Shown one piece after another: positions 26,511-37,699 of a stretch of DNA of 64,000 nt (position 1 is the stretch's first letter; every line of letters starts with the position of its first letter). The DNA comes from Eonycteris spelaea. Lineage: Eukaryota > Chordata > Mammalia > Chiroptera > Pteropodidae. Location of the stretch: NCBI GenBank assembly GCA_003508835.1, contig PUFA01000210.1, positions 996,501 through 1,060,500 of the forward strand, given 5' to 3'. Below the pieces are notes generated by a model. It saw nothing but the letters and a program-made list of their open reading frames with translations, searched no databases and had not been told where the DNA came from. The position numbers and the translations under genes are program-made.

Positions 26511-26971
26511 TGGGGCCAGAGAGAGTCTGGGAGTAGAATTCCTGGCTCTTCCCAACCCTTTCTACGGAGGAGAGACTGTTCATGATGTGACTGCTGCCTG
26601 GCCACTGCCAGACCCTCATGCTAGATCCAGTTATACCTAGGGCAGAACAGAGATTGCTTCCTGTCAACTCCTTCAGAGACCGTACGACCCCTCCCACGGC
26701 CCAGGCATGCTGGTTTCTAAGACCTTCGTCCTTCCCCAGGCAAGCATGTAAGGCTTTCTCCCTCATCTGGGGCAGATCACACCCCAGCACCCCCATCCTT
26801 CCTGCCTTGCCTTATATAACCTTTAGTACCGCCACTCAGTGTGGAGAATATCCATGTTGTCTTGATGCCATTTGAGATAACCATGTATGTACATTTCCTT
26901 AATAAATTCATAATGGAATGTTGGAGTCGTCAGCCTATTTGTTTAGTTTCTCAGCCTGGAAAAATTTTACA
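26511..26971 (+). mobile_element. LTR-like segment in the left arm
   Basis: The segment begins TGGGGCCAG and ends TTTTACA. It has a TATATAA box at about 26812 and AATAAA at about 26901, in LTR order. No clear target-site duplication or internal region was recognised. A mirrored copy lies at about 53.25-53.70 kb. It could equally be unrelated unique sequence with chance motifs. Confidence 0.35.
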
Positions 26972-29060
26972 TAGCCCCTCCCCTGAAGGGGATGACCTGG
27001 GGGAGACTCCGACAGGGTGGCTGGTGCAAGATCTTAGCTGGTCTAACACAAATCAGGAGTCTGAGGCTTTGTCTGTGGCCTTGTCCAGGCCGCCAAAGAA
27101 CAATTGACATCTAATGTACACATTCTAAGTATGCTTCTGCTCTTGTCTAATATATGTCTAAAAAATTTATGTGTATGTATTTGTATATATCTCCATGTAT
27201 GCATGTATGTTCATGAGAAGTCCTATAATAGATACATAAAATTTTAAGTGTTGATCTCTAAGAGTTGGTTTGAGTGGGGCTTTTTTAATAATTAAAAAAA
27301 TATTTTTTATTATTAATCCCCCTGTTTTAAAATTTTTATTTTATGATTAGTGTCAAGTATACAGTACACTGATTAGACATTTGTATAGATTATGAAACAG
27401 TCCTCCTAACTGCCCTCTCTTCTGGCTTTCCACCTAGCTATTACATTAATGCTAACTGCATTCGCTGTCCTCTGCTCCCATCCCATGACTATCTATCGTG
27501 AAATAGTTTTCGACTTACAGAAAAGTTACGAATACATTACAGCTTCTCACCCCGTTTTCCGTACTGCTAACAGTTTATATTACATCGATACTTGTGTCAC
27601 AACAAACGAAAAAATATTGGTTCATCACTATCAACTCATCTCTGTGTTATGTTCAGATTCCTCTCTTTGTGCCAAATGTCTTTTTTTCTCTTCCAGGATA
27701 CTGCATGTCTTTTGCTCTCCCTGTCTCCTTATCTCCTCTAGATTACAACATTTTCTCAGAATTTCTATTTTTTGTGATGTTGATAATTTGAAGATTACTG
27801 TACGATATTTTGTAGAATGGTCCTTGGTTTGGGTTTACCAGATGCTTTTCTCGTGGTTAGACTAGGGTTGTGGATATGGGAGGAGGAGGACCACAGAGGT
27901 AAAGTGCCATTCTCATCACATCCTATCTGAGGTATGTACTGTCAGCCTGCCTTATGCTGTCGGTTTAGACCTTGATCACCTGGATGATGCACTGTTTGTC
28001 AGGTGACTCCACTGTAAGCAACTTTTCTCTCTTTTCATATCATACTTTTTTTTTTTAAGATGAGGCAATCTGTGGCTGACCTCACAGATTGCAATGACCT
28101 TGTCAGCTCACAACCCCTTATTTATTCATTCGTTCATTCATTCATTCATTTATTACGCCTATACCGCCTGGTTTACCTAAATGGTCTCCCATCCAAGTAC
28201 TAACCAGGGCCGGCTCTGCTTAGCTTTCGAGATCAGACGGGATCAGGCTTTTTCAGGTTGACATGGCCATAGACCATATCATACTTTTTGAAAGCAAATT
28301 GTTAAGTGCATCCCATTAAGTCTGTTGTTAATGTTTCTGTTAACTTATTAGTATTTTTTGAATATTTTACAGTAGTTAGGATTTATATTGCTCATGAGAC
28401 TATGGCTCATAAGGCAATTTTTAAAATAAAAAAGGCCCCTCACTGGCCTACTCGTGGTTCTCTTTAATACAGGGTGACCTACCTAGACAAACTTAATGTA
28501 GGCTGGAATACTTGAGGTGGGTGATCACTGTTGATGCTGATAAGATTGTTTCTGATATTTTAGAGTTTAATGACAAGGCTCTGGCTTAGACTGTGCCCCA
28601 CAAGGGCTAATCAAACTTGCCTTCCCTGCTACCTCCTATCTCATCTCAATTTTAGTTGGGGTGGGGGGGGGAAGGAAATGCATGAACAATGTTTACATTT
28701 GACAATTTGAAAATAAAAGTAGATATTTTAAAAATTTTCTCATCAGTTCAAAAAAATTAACTAAATAAAATCACACAAAATAAATTTGTTGTTAGTCTCT
28801 ACAAGGGAAATAAAATATCCCTCTTATTTTGTTTTCATTTATAAATGAGAAATGCAAGATTATACTGAATAAGTAATTTAACATGATAATAATAGTCTTC
28901 GTTTATAGGTCAGGACTGATTAGGGAACAGGATGAAAGAAAGAGATACGGACAGAAGAAGTGCATTATAAAGCGAAAAAGAAAGGGAAGTCAAAAGAACA
29001 GGAAAATACATATAAAAGTGGTGATAAAAGTTTTAAAATATACATTGAGAAAAATAATAA
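26930..29060 (+). repeat. Older direct duplication inside the arm, unit beta
   Basis: Partner of 23140-25700. It carries the 5S-derived SINE that unit alpha lacks. It may be a tandem segmental duplication that created PATE paralogues, or two copies of one long old element; the shared order over more than 2 kb favours duplication. The mirrored copy lies at about 51.1-53.25 kb. Confidence 0.65.
28046..28274 (-). mobile_element. 5S rRNA-derived SINE (left arm)
   Basis: On the minus strand the element starts GTCTATGGCCATGTCAACCTG and follows 5S rRNA through the CTGATCTCGAAAGCTAAGCAG and GGTTAGTACTTGGATGGGAG regions. A (TGAA)n stretch follows, then a 50-bp segment (AGCTGACAAGGTCCTTGCA...) and poly(A). 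The 10-bp target-site duplication CATATCATAC flanks it (28036-28045 and 28275-28284). The 5S internal promoter region is largely preserved. It is a transposed SINE, not a 5S gene. Confidence 0.92.
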
Positions 29061-29423
29061 GATGGTGACAGACATTCTTGCAGTCATAACCTGAGAGGCA
29101 TTTTACACTAATGAAAAGACATAAAACTTCCTTTGCCTAAACATACATTAAACTCACTATCCTTACAAAAGATATTTCCACTTTCTCTATTCTTCCCAAA
29201 TATCTTGGGAGTTGCTCATACTCACTACTTCTTCCTGCCATAGTTCATTTATTCCTCAACCCACGGTGATGTGGCTTCTGTACCACCTCTCCATTGAAAC
29301 TGTGCTGTCAATAACCTGGAACCTTTCACAGAAAACAGATACCATCACCCTTCCATCCTCGTTCCCCATCTGCTTCAGGACCATCACCCATGAATCGTTT
29401 TGGAGAGAGGCCTTAACTCACTT

Positions 29424-29429
29424 TTTATT
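29424..29429 (-). terminator. Candidate polyadenylation signal of A2 (AATAAA)
   Basis: On the minus strand AATAAA lies about 530 nt past the A2 stop. The matching AATAAA is present at 50776-50781 downstream of B2 in the right arm. Conservation in both arms supports use as a cleavage signal, but no transcript evidence is available. Confidence 0.35.
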
Positions 29430-29957
29430 TTCATGATCTCTAGTGTTTATGATTCATCCAGCATTAGCATCTAAAGCTGATGATCCCATCATTTCTCTCA
29501 GGTCTTGGGACCTTCTTGGACTTGGAGGTCTCTGCTCATCTGCCAGTTGGATACATTTTCCTGAGTTTTCCACTGACCCCTTAAACTCTTAATGTATAAA
29601 ATGGAACCCATCCACTTCCTGGATACATTCCAGTCGCTTCTGACTTGGTGAGATTAGAAAGCAGGCAGCCACTCCGGCAGAGGAATGTGGTGATCATGAG
29701 GAACAAGGACATGCAAGGTGAGGAGGGCTGATGGTGATTTGCAGGTGTGCAGGAAGCAGAGACCTGACACAAGGGTGAACTGAGACTATTTGGTGTCACA
29801 GGGTAGAGCCAGTGGCCAGGAGAAAAGAGAAGAAGGAAACATGGAGGAGACAGGGGGGCACTGCCAGCTCTTCAGGAGGACGTGAGGAAGGAGACGGGAC
29901 CAGACATGCCAGAGACAGGAGAGGGTGAGTGACTCCACCACTGAAAAGACATAGCAG

Positions 29958-31345
29958 TTAGTGAATCTTATAGGCCTTTCCTTTTCCTTGGTATCTGTTA
30001 CAAAAATTTCGCCCTTTACAACAAAAGGTCGAAATCTTCAGGGCCCCAAAAAAGAAATTTGAAGGCGAACAATAGTCTTCACAGTCCAATTGAGTGTGGT
30101 TGTAGCGCCACCTATCTGGAAGAAAAGGAGTTTATACTCAGGGTCAGAGGACAATGCTTGGAGAGCAAGTAGGAGCACCTTCTCCAACCACTCTAAGCCT
30201 GGTCTCCAGACTACAGACACATCCACCTCCTAGCAAGGTCTCCATCAGACTGGAGAGCGCCTGCACAGTGTCTGAAGTCAGTGGCCTGCTCAAGACAGAA
30301 GAGCCTGGCTCAACAGCATTACCTTTCTCAGTGAAAATGAAGAAGTCCCTGCTTCTGCATCCAGGGCCTTGCTTTACAGTGCAATTGCCCTTGTCCTGCA
30401 AACAATGACCACGCTTCAGATTGTTGCAGACCATACATAAGGTGGCTGGAGCTGTGGAAAACAGACAGGAAGGTTGATCCCCAGATTGCATGGGCTGAGA
30501 CCAAGGTGGGCTAGAACATTGATAAGGCATAAGGACTTCAAAGGAAAAGCATGACTCTAGGTTCCTCCTCCAAAACATTCTTAATGCCTGGAAAATGTTC
30601 CCATCAGGTTATGTCCCTTGATTCTTTAAGGATCTGGGCCTTTGACATAGTTCTTGATTCCATTAAAAAAGAAAGTTCTTCCCTTCGCTATGGTGCCTTT
30701 ATGCAGAATACATTTAGAGCATCTCCATAGAGCCACCTGAGGATAGAAATCTGTTAGAATATCATGGGATATAACTGTGCTGGCTCCAAGGTGGGGATGC
30801 AGTTCCACAAATCTCCTATGACACCGAACCCCAAAAGTCTTTGGAAGTCCTAACATATTTAAGTGACAGCAGTGTATATGCCATGGAAATATTGCTTTCG
30901 AGAAAATCCCTCAGTGACCTGTTTCTGCTAGAACCCTGCCCTTAGGCTGCTTCTTTATAAAAAGTCTTGAGTAACTGTTGGCTCTGCCTCTTAGGCCCCC
31001 CCCCAACCAGCCCAAAAGCCCTACATTGAGAAGCCCACAGTCTCATTCTGCCCCATGGGGTGACTGACCCCACTCTGAACTTGGGAAAGAACCTGAATCC
31101 TTTCCCTGGTAGTAATCAGGGTGGGACAGCAGAAAGAGACCCCAAACCCTTGCTGGTCAGATAATCCCAGAACTTCATTCTTGACCTTGTTCTCTCCAAA
31201 GCTGGTCAAATCTTCATCCCTGGACTGTTCCCACTCTGTCCACGTCCTCACCCCTGCCCAGCTGACCCAGGTCCTCACCCACTCCATGGAAGAACACAAA
31301 AGGGAAGACTCCCAGCAGCAGGAGCAGGAGCAGGAGCTTGTCCAT
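29958..31345 (-). CDS. PATE-like gene A2 (left arm), intact secreted three-finger protein
   Basis: Minus-strand exons 31345-31279, 30451-30323 and 30115-29958, with phase 1 introns. The total is 354 nt, 117 aa plus stop. Exon 1 is a leucine-rich signal peptide (MDKLLLLLLLLGVFPFVFF). Exon 2 carries Cys28, 31, 39, 46 and 54 (CMVC...HC...NC...GC). Exon 3 carries Cys77 and 81 and the closing FCCKGRNFCN motif (Cys97, 98, 104), followed by a short basic tail. The ten-cysteine pattern is that of a secreted Ly6/PATE protein without a GPI signal. It is not obviously PATE1, 2, 3 or 4; it may be a lineage-specific paralogue like the expanded Pate genes of mouse. It converges with A1 within the arm. No break was seen, so this is the best candidate for an active lineage-specific PATE gene here. 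Confidence 0.88.
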
Positions 31346-33030
31346 CTCAGTCTGGGATGGCAGGGAGATGCAGAGGGAGCTGGAGCAGGGGAGCAGAGCA
31401 CCCAGGAAGGGCTAGGACAGGCTGCTCTAGCATGCGGTTGACAGAGAGCTGGAGATTTGGATGAGGTAATCCTGGGCTGTGGGCAGAAGTTTCCTGTTAC
31501 AGGCTTGCCAGTGGGTGTTTCACTGCCACCGAGACCAGGAAATGTTCCCAAATAGCCAACCCCCCTAGATACTTCTGTGGACAGAGGATGTCCCAGGTGC
31601 CCCCTTCTGTTCTGTGGAGGCTGCCTCCTGATGAGTGGGGACATGATGCTTGATGCCCAGATCAGCTGGGCCCCTCGAGCATTAGTCCCTCTACTCTCCA
31701 GACATCCCACTGCCCAGGCCCGAGAACTGGGGCTCCAATGGGGACAGGGCTGTGCTAAAATCCTCTGGGTCCAGTGCCCCCATGCCCACTTCCACCCAGG
31801 TCTACGGCCCAAGCCAGTCCCCAAGCTGGGCTGACACAGTTGCCTCTGAGCTGAGGATGCTTTCATTGTAGGTGCAATCTGGGCCTTTTGCTCTCTTCCT
31901 CCCACCCCTCATGTTTGTTCGCAGTTAGGACCAAGGCCTTCTCAATACTGGAATAGTGTTGACAAAGGTGAGGGTAGTCACAATAGCAAACATTTCTTTC
32001 ATATTTTATCTAAACCAGTATCTACCCTGCTATATGCATTACATCATTAGGCTATATTATACATCATAAAGCACATCAAATATGTAACAAAAACTAACCA
32101 AACAAAAAAGTAACAAAGCACCATAAGAAACTAGCTTATATTAAAAGATATGATACTATTTGTGCTACATTACTCTTATTCTCTGGACCTCTAAAAAAGC
32201 AAGTGATTTTTTCTGATTTAAAAAAAATTTTTTGCATTCAGAGGAATACCTCAATTCCAGTATCTCTGACATTACCAGCCTATGGTGTCCTGATTTCATT
32301 CAAATGTTTAGTAAAAGTAGCCCAGCCTTTACCTAAGTATTTATGCTTGGAGGTCCAGTCAAGGGAAGGAGAAAGATCCTGGAGCAAAATCCCAATGTGC
32401 AGATTGGGTGCTAGAGATAATGTTTCAGGGTTTTCTGGTTGGGCAGTCTCTCTTTTCTCTCACTCCTTCTCCATCTAGATACCCCGTTCATGGTAGACCT
32501 GGACAGTCAAGTTCACCAATAAGCCAGTGCACTTGGCACCATGCTTGGTCAGGACATGAACGCTGCAAATATTTCCAATTAAACAAACAAGGATGGAACA
32601 AATGAATGAGTGCATGAGGATCAGCCAGCCCAGAAAGTAACGGGGAGTGGGCTGGAGGTGGAGAGGAAGGGCTAAGAACTCCTAGGCACCCCCAGGCTAA
32701 GAATCTAGCTGTATCTCACACTGAAAGCAGAGCTATCATGCTTGAGAGCTCCCTTTCACCTCCTCCAGAAGACAAAGATCATGCACAATGTACACTGGAG
32801 GAGTGTGGTATGCACGAATAAATAATTCAACTTTTTGCCCCATCCCCAAACTTTGTAACTTTGCTGAGTCACCCAGGATTACCTTTATGTTCAGTGTGCC
32901 CTCCTACAAGGGCCATGGAATTCCAGAGGTCCTCACAGTTCCTCATCATAGTTGTGCAAGAAAAGAGGATGAAGAAGGAGTAAAATGAAGAGAACAGGAA
33001 AGAAATTATTGAAGCTGCTAGAGAATCCCA

Positions 33031-34230
33031 GACATCATCAAGCAGAGACAAGCAATTCATATTAGCTACTTTCTGATCTCCAGACCCACAGTATCAGTGA
33101 ACACAATAATTTTCTTATGTAGCAATAACATCTGGAAAACTGTGTGATACTTGCCAAGTTACAGTTAGCATCTGTGCAACCAATCCGTCCCTCAAGTTTC
33201 CCACCTATTACATTGTGTTTTAATAATTGCTGCTTCATAGAAACTTGTGAAGATTAAATGAGATCATACATGGAAAGTATTTAAAATGTGCTTCCCACAC
33301 ACTATGAGGTCAAACAATGATAGTCACAACAATATTAAAATATAAAATATAAGGTTTTTGTTTATTTAATGTATTTAAAACTTTAATACAAGTGAAATTT
33401 ATTTTGGTTTTATGTGTAAGGTTGTATGAATTATGTACCATTCAACTCCAACTTAACACTTAGATTAGTAGTCAAATTACTGTTTTCAAAAAATATATAT
33501 AAAGGAAATCAATTCTTGTATGACTGTGCCTCTATGAAAGAAGAGCAAACACATATTGAAGAACTGCTACTTGGTGTGCTATCATGTGGGTAAGGAAATT
33601 TTCACCCGGGCCTTATTCTGGATATTTGTTCAAGTTGGAAAAAGCAGGTGAGACTATTCCAATATGAAGTAAATCAGAAGAAAATACTCCCCCACATGAG
33701 AGCAATTTTATCTAGGCTGTAAGCAAGCCGAATAAGATTCTCCTTGTTCATGAAGGGTTCGTGCACACACTAAACACAATGTCATTCAGAGGTGTCAACA
33801 TGTAACTTCATTTTCTAACCTCTACGCCCAATGACAGTGGAAAACACTTTATCGTCTCAGCTTCAGATACAGAGGGGGAACAAAGGAAGCAAAGGAGATG
33901 AGGGGGAAATGTTAACAAGAACATGGCCTCAGCGGGAGATTGGTGTTAGTCGGATCCCATGGAAATGTTCTAAAGCACAAATGCACCACAGACTTAGTCT
34001 CACCATGTTAGGAGTCAGCCATTATCGGCTGTGGTCTCTGCTCATGTGGGAAGCTTAGCATCTGGGCAAGGCAGCTCCCATTCAGCAGAGGGCAAATCTC
34101 CAGAGAAGTAAATAGCTGTGAGCTATCATCAGCCAACACTCAATACAGCTAGGTGGCACATGTACTAATAATCACCAAAGAGGATTTGGGCAGGGAACCA
34201 AAATCAAATCAAAATCATGCACCACCGAAA
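33031..34230. other. Spacer, no gene recognised
   Basis: A weak MIR-like piece lies at about 33230-33300 (plus). Otherwise unassigned unique sequence. Confidence 0.4.
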
Positions 34231-34234
34231 GTAA

Positions 34235-34274
34235 AATCCATTATTTATTTATTTACTTACTTACTTACTAACCT

Positions 34275-34315
<41 letters not shown>

Positions 34316-34590
34316 AGAAATGATTTCAATCCCCTCCTCCCCTCGTTTACACCCCTTCTACGTCCTCCCCCCCTACCCTCTGGTAATTACTAATCCATTG
34401 TCCATGTCCATGAGTCTCTGTTTGTTTGTCCTGTTTATTTGTTGCTTTTAGGTATATATCCCACATATAAGTGATATGTGATTTCAACTTTTTCTGTCTG
34501 GCTTATTTCACTTAGTATGATTATTTCAAGGTCCATCCATGTTGTTGCAAATGACAGTATTTCATCTCTTGTTATGGCTAATGTAAAGTA
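34235..34590 (-). mobile_element. LINE-1 3' end fragment with (TTTA)n
   Basis: 34243-34316 is a (TTTA)n/(TTAC)n run, presumably an expanded tail. It is followed by minus-strand L1 3' sequence matching 40220-40450 (GTCCATGAGTCTCTG, AAGGTCCATCCATG). Confidence 0.8.
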
Positions 34591-34964
34591 AAATTCGATG
34601 CTCTGATGCTGAGAATGCCAATGTTTGCTCTTATAACATTAAGGCAAGATTTTATAATTAGAAACCTCTTCTTGTTCAACAAAGCCAAGCTTTGTCTAAA
34701 CATTGATTCATAGATATTTTAAAAGTTTAATTTGAAACCCAAGGCAAACCAAGCATCTCTTTTATTTTTTATTTCTTCTGGACTGAGATCCCTTGTCCCC
34801 ATGATTTAATGGGTAAGAGAGCCCATATACAAATAGGAATAAAAATATGTGGTTTCCCTAATCAGAATATCCATGTTACATGGCTTTTCCAATCTGCTTG
34901 TCTACTTTGAAAAAGTTGTCTTCATATCTTTCTTCATCCTGGCTCCTTAAATTTCCAATTGAGA

Positions 34965-35540
34965 ATGCCTTGGAAACGAATGTATTCTCAAACACAAAGA
35001 CACGGAGTACACCAAACCGCTCGAGCAGGGGGGTAATTGGTTTATTACAAGAATTTCACGTGGCATAACAAGGGAGAAAGAAGCTCGTGGAAATCCAGAA
35101 CCAGGAACTGCAGTCAGTCTCACATGCAGAAAAATGCCAGGGTTGTTGTGTTTCCAGGAAGCTTCACCACCTTGGCCACAGATGTGCTGTGCTCTTTCAT
35201 CACCAGGGCTACTCAGTTTCTCTCGGCCTATTTATTTCACTCAGTGTCTGCCTGTTTCTCTTCCCCCCACTATTCGCACACCTTCTCTTTATTCATAACC
35301 TCATCTTAGATGGGACATTGTAACTTGAACATTGTCTCATGGCATCTTTATACATTCTATAATCTTCAGCTACCATGCCACCTGCTGCATTATTAACATC
35401 TTTTCCTTCATTCTTATGAGAAGAAACTGACTGGCCATCCTTGTACAAGATCTCCATTCCCAATTCGATCACCTAGTTCAATTATGTGCTACGTGGCAAC
35501 CTGGCTAGCCAGGGCCATCATAAATCCATCCACACCAAAT
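34965..35540 (-). mobile_element. Solo LTR
   Basis: On the minus strand the segment starts near TGTGGATGGATTT (about 35540). It has AATAAA (complement of 35041-35046) about 60 nt before a GT-rich R/U5-like end (GGTTTGGTGTACTCCGTGTC) and finishes near 34970. This architecture is that of a retroviral LTR; no internal viral sequence flanks it. Family and exact ends are not determined. Confidence 0.55.
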
Positions 35541-36095
35541 TGTGTCTCAAATCTTAGTTTCTACAAACTGAAGTGCCCTTAAAATTTTCCTTAATGCTTT
35601 GTCCCTAGGCCTGCGCAGGCTTTCTAGCACCATACTCTCTCACCCCCAAAGAGCTCAACCAGAGAAAAATGTGGCTCATGTTGCCAGCTAATTGGGAAGC
35701 TGGAATTAGTCCTCTTCTAGCTCTAGAATCCAAAAAAGGAGAGTGCCAGAAGGTGTCAGAGCCAATCCAAAGAATCCCAACCCAGAGGACTGGGGATAGA
35801 TGAGGCTGAACTATGTCACAGCATTCTCACTACTAGCTTGAGATTGTTTTGACCCAAGTGTTCATTTCCATATAGGAGATAATAAGTAGCCATTCATGAA
35901 TCCAACCCTATTCATGGCATCAGCATCATAAGGAAACCGAAACTTCCTTACAGATGTGAGAAAGAGATTTGCAAAACTTCAGTCTAGTGCTTCATTATTA
36001 ATGGGACTCAACTACCCCTAACTGCTGCTGTGGGTTTTTTTTTGTTTTGTTTTGTTTTTTTGAGTAAGTTTAAAAGTCTTCTCTAGTTTTCTACT

Positions 36096-36176
36096 TTAAC
36101 ATTTTATTTTATTTTATTTTATTTTATTTTATTTTATTTTATTTTATTTTATTTTATTTTATTTTATTTTATTTTA
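36096..36176. repeat. (ATTTT)n pentanucleotide microsatellite
   Basis: About 16 perfect ATTTT units, about 140 bp beyond the PATE2 stop codon, inside its likely 3' UTR or immediate downstream region. Confidence 0.97.
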
Positions 36177-36317
36177 CATTTATAATGGCTACTCTTTTCA
36201 CTACCAGCCGGCTTTCTCACTCTCCACTATTGGTTACAAGAAGAAAGCAAAATACAGGTTTTGGAGAAAGGAGATGGTGAGTTGAAGAATGACCCAAAAT
36301 CCAGGAAAGATGCAGAA

Positions 36318-37611
36318 CTAGGCATCCATAGGGATGTTGCAAAAGGGATCTTGGTTGCAACAGATTACCTCTGTTTTCTTGTCAGAAGCCAAGATGTTGA
36401 TGTCTTCACATTTGTTCATACATGACAGTTTTGAATAATGGTACATATATCTCCCTGAGGAGGTGAAATAGTGAGAATACAACTAAAATGATTATGTTTC
36501 CTCCTACCAAATTCCTAGGAGCAGCCTCTCTTCAGAGCCTCGCTAACCTTTCTTTAGGCCCAGATGAGTTACCAACGCTGAGTCTACTAATTACTTACCC
36601 AGGGAATGGAATTCATTTCCTAACTAATAAGGGACGTCGGTTTCATCTTCACTCAATATCATGTTAAGGAAAAGTCGACTTTTGCCATCCCTTCTATAGG
36701 ATCACCCCATCTTTACTGATCCCACTCACGCACACACTCTGAGGGCAAAGAACAGCCTGTCTCTAAGGGAAGGAGGTAATTATTTTTAGCTTCTTTGTCC
36801 TCCACAATACCTGTGTTTGTAAGTGTGTAGATGTTCTCAACAGCACAGGACTGATAGTACTTCGGGATGCAGAAACCCATGACATCGTAGCATGTCCCAA
36901 GATAAAATTTTGAACATTTGTAACATATTCTGTGAGCCTCTGCCAGACACAAAAGGGGTGCTTAAAGAATGTGCTCTGGAGAATGTTTAGCAGAACTGGG
37001 GGCTTTCCCCAGAAACTAACCATTGCCTGGTGGCTCCTAACCTTTCTTAGGCCTCCCACTGCTTTGATAATCTTGTAAAAGATAACATACAGACATAATC
37101 AAGTTGCATTTGATTTCAAAAGGTCAGATCCTGTAAAATTTATCTATGAACCCCACGTAATGAACCCCTTGTCTAAATCTAGATGATTTTATCTAGTTAT
37201 GAAGAAAAGGGAGAAACAAAGGGGATTTTAGCCTCCTTACTCCAAGAAATGGACTAAATTGGTCTGGAAGAATATAAAACTCCTAGGATTCTATAATAAG
37301 AACAGATTATAACCCTCTCTGAAGATGGAGGGGAAGTTTATTTCTAAACATGTTACAAATTATCTGTTTACTAAGGACTTTATAGTAGCCACAGACGTAC
37401 CTGTGTGATACATCCGAAGGTCACCTGTGAAAAGAAGAAAAGTCTTCCTGTCATCATCTCACATATATCTGCCAAAGTCCCAAAGCCAATTTTGGAAATT
37501 TCCCTCCTCCAGCATCTGTTCATCTATTAACTGACAACCAACTCCCCCTCTGTACTTACCATTATTCGTGTTGACCAGAGAGACTATGCCCACCAGAAGC
37601 AGAACAAACAT
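36318..37611 (-). CDS. PATE2: PATE2, secreted Ly6/uPAR (three-finger) protein, 4 coding exons
   Basis: Minus-strand exons 37611-37560, 37424-37401, 36939-36811 and 36454-36318, all with phase 1 introns. The joined CDS is 342 nt, 113 aa, which to my recollection is the human PATE2 length. Exon 1 is a signal peptide (MFVLLLVGIVSLV). Exon 2 is a 24-nt linker. Exon 3 contains CYKCSKFYLGTC and SCAVENIY, very close to human PATE2 (Cys31, 34, 42, 49, 57). Exon 4 contains YHYSKLSC, KCEDIN and the CCNQDPFCN ending (Cys80, 84, 100, 101, 107). The reading frame is intact. It lies in the single-copy spacer between the two arms and on the same strand as PATE1. The product is expected to be secreted in the male reproductive tract. 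Confidence 0.94.
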
Positions 37612-37685
37612 TCCAGGACTCGTTTCATGTGCAGTTCCCTGAGGAATGTGCCAGTTGAGCTCCTGTCCTTGAGTTATTCATCTAA

Positions 37686-37695
37686 ATTATATAAT
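37686..37695 (-). promoter_or_regulatory. TATA-like element upstream of PATE2
   Basis: The symmetric ATTATATAAT lies about 75 nt upstream of the PATE2 start codon on the minus strand. Position and sequence fit a TATA box; there is no other support. Confidence 0.35.
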
Positions 37696-37699
37696 CATA

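Larger units (their letters stand above)
15998..33030 (+). repeat. Left arm of a large inverted duplication
   Basis: This stretch is the reverse complement of 46853-64000. Matches run in order from 15998 (opposite 64000) to about 33030 (opposite 46853), including PATE-like genes, MIRs, L1s and a 5S SINE. Long samples, for example around 22.5-22.75 kb and 31.6-31.8 kb, match at about 97-98% by eye. Identity falls towards the inner edge (about 80-85% at 32.6-33.0 kb) and over the gene bodies. The outer boundary is not visible because the right arm leaves the window, so the arm may extend left of 15998. Confidence 0.96.

Noticed and set aside
28150..28274. 5S rRNA gene
   Set aside because: Diverged at many sites and followed by a SINE tail and poly(A) with target-site duplication.
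31021..31905. 294-codon minus-strand ORF, the longest in the window
   Set aside because: It overlaps A2 exon 1 in another frame, has serine/cysteine-rich runs from the CTC/CTG signal-peptide repeat, and is not kept open in the right arm.
36713..37059. Overlapping 79- and 98-codon ORFs
   Set aside because: They are PATE2 exon 3 with intron read-through, and an off-frame shadow; replaced by the four-exon PATE2 model.
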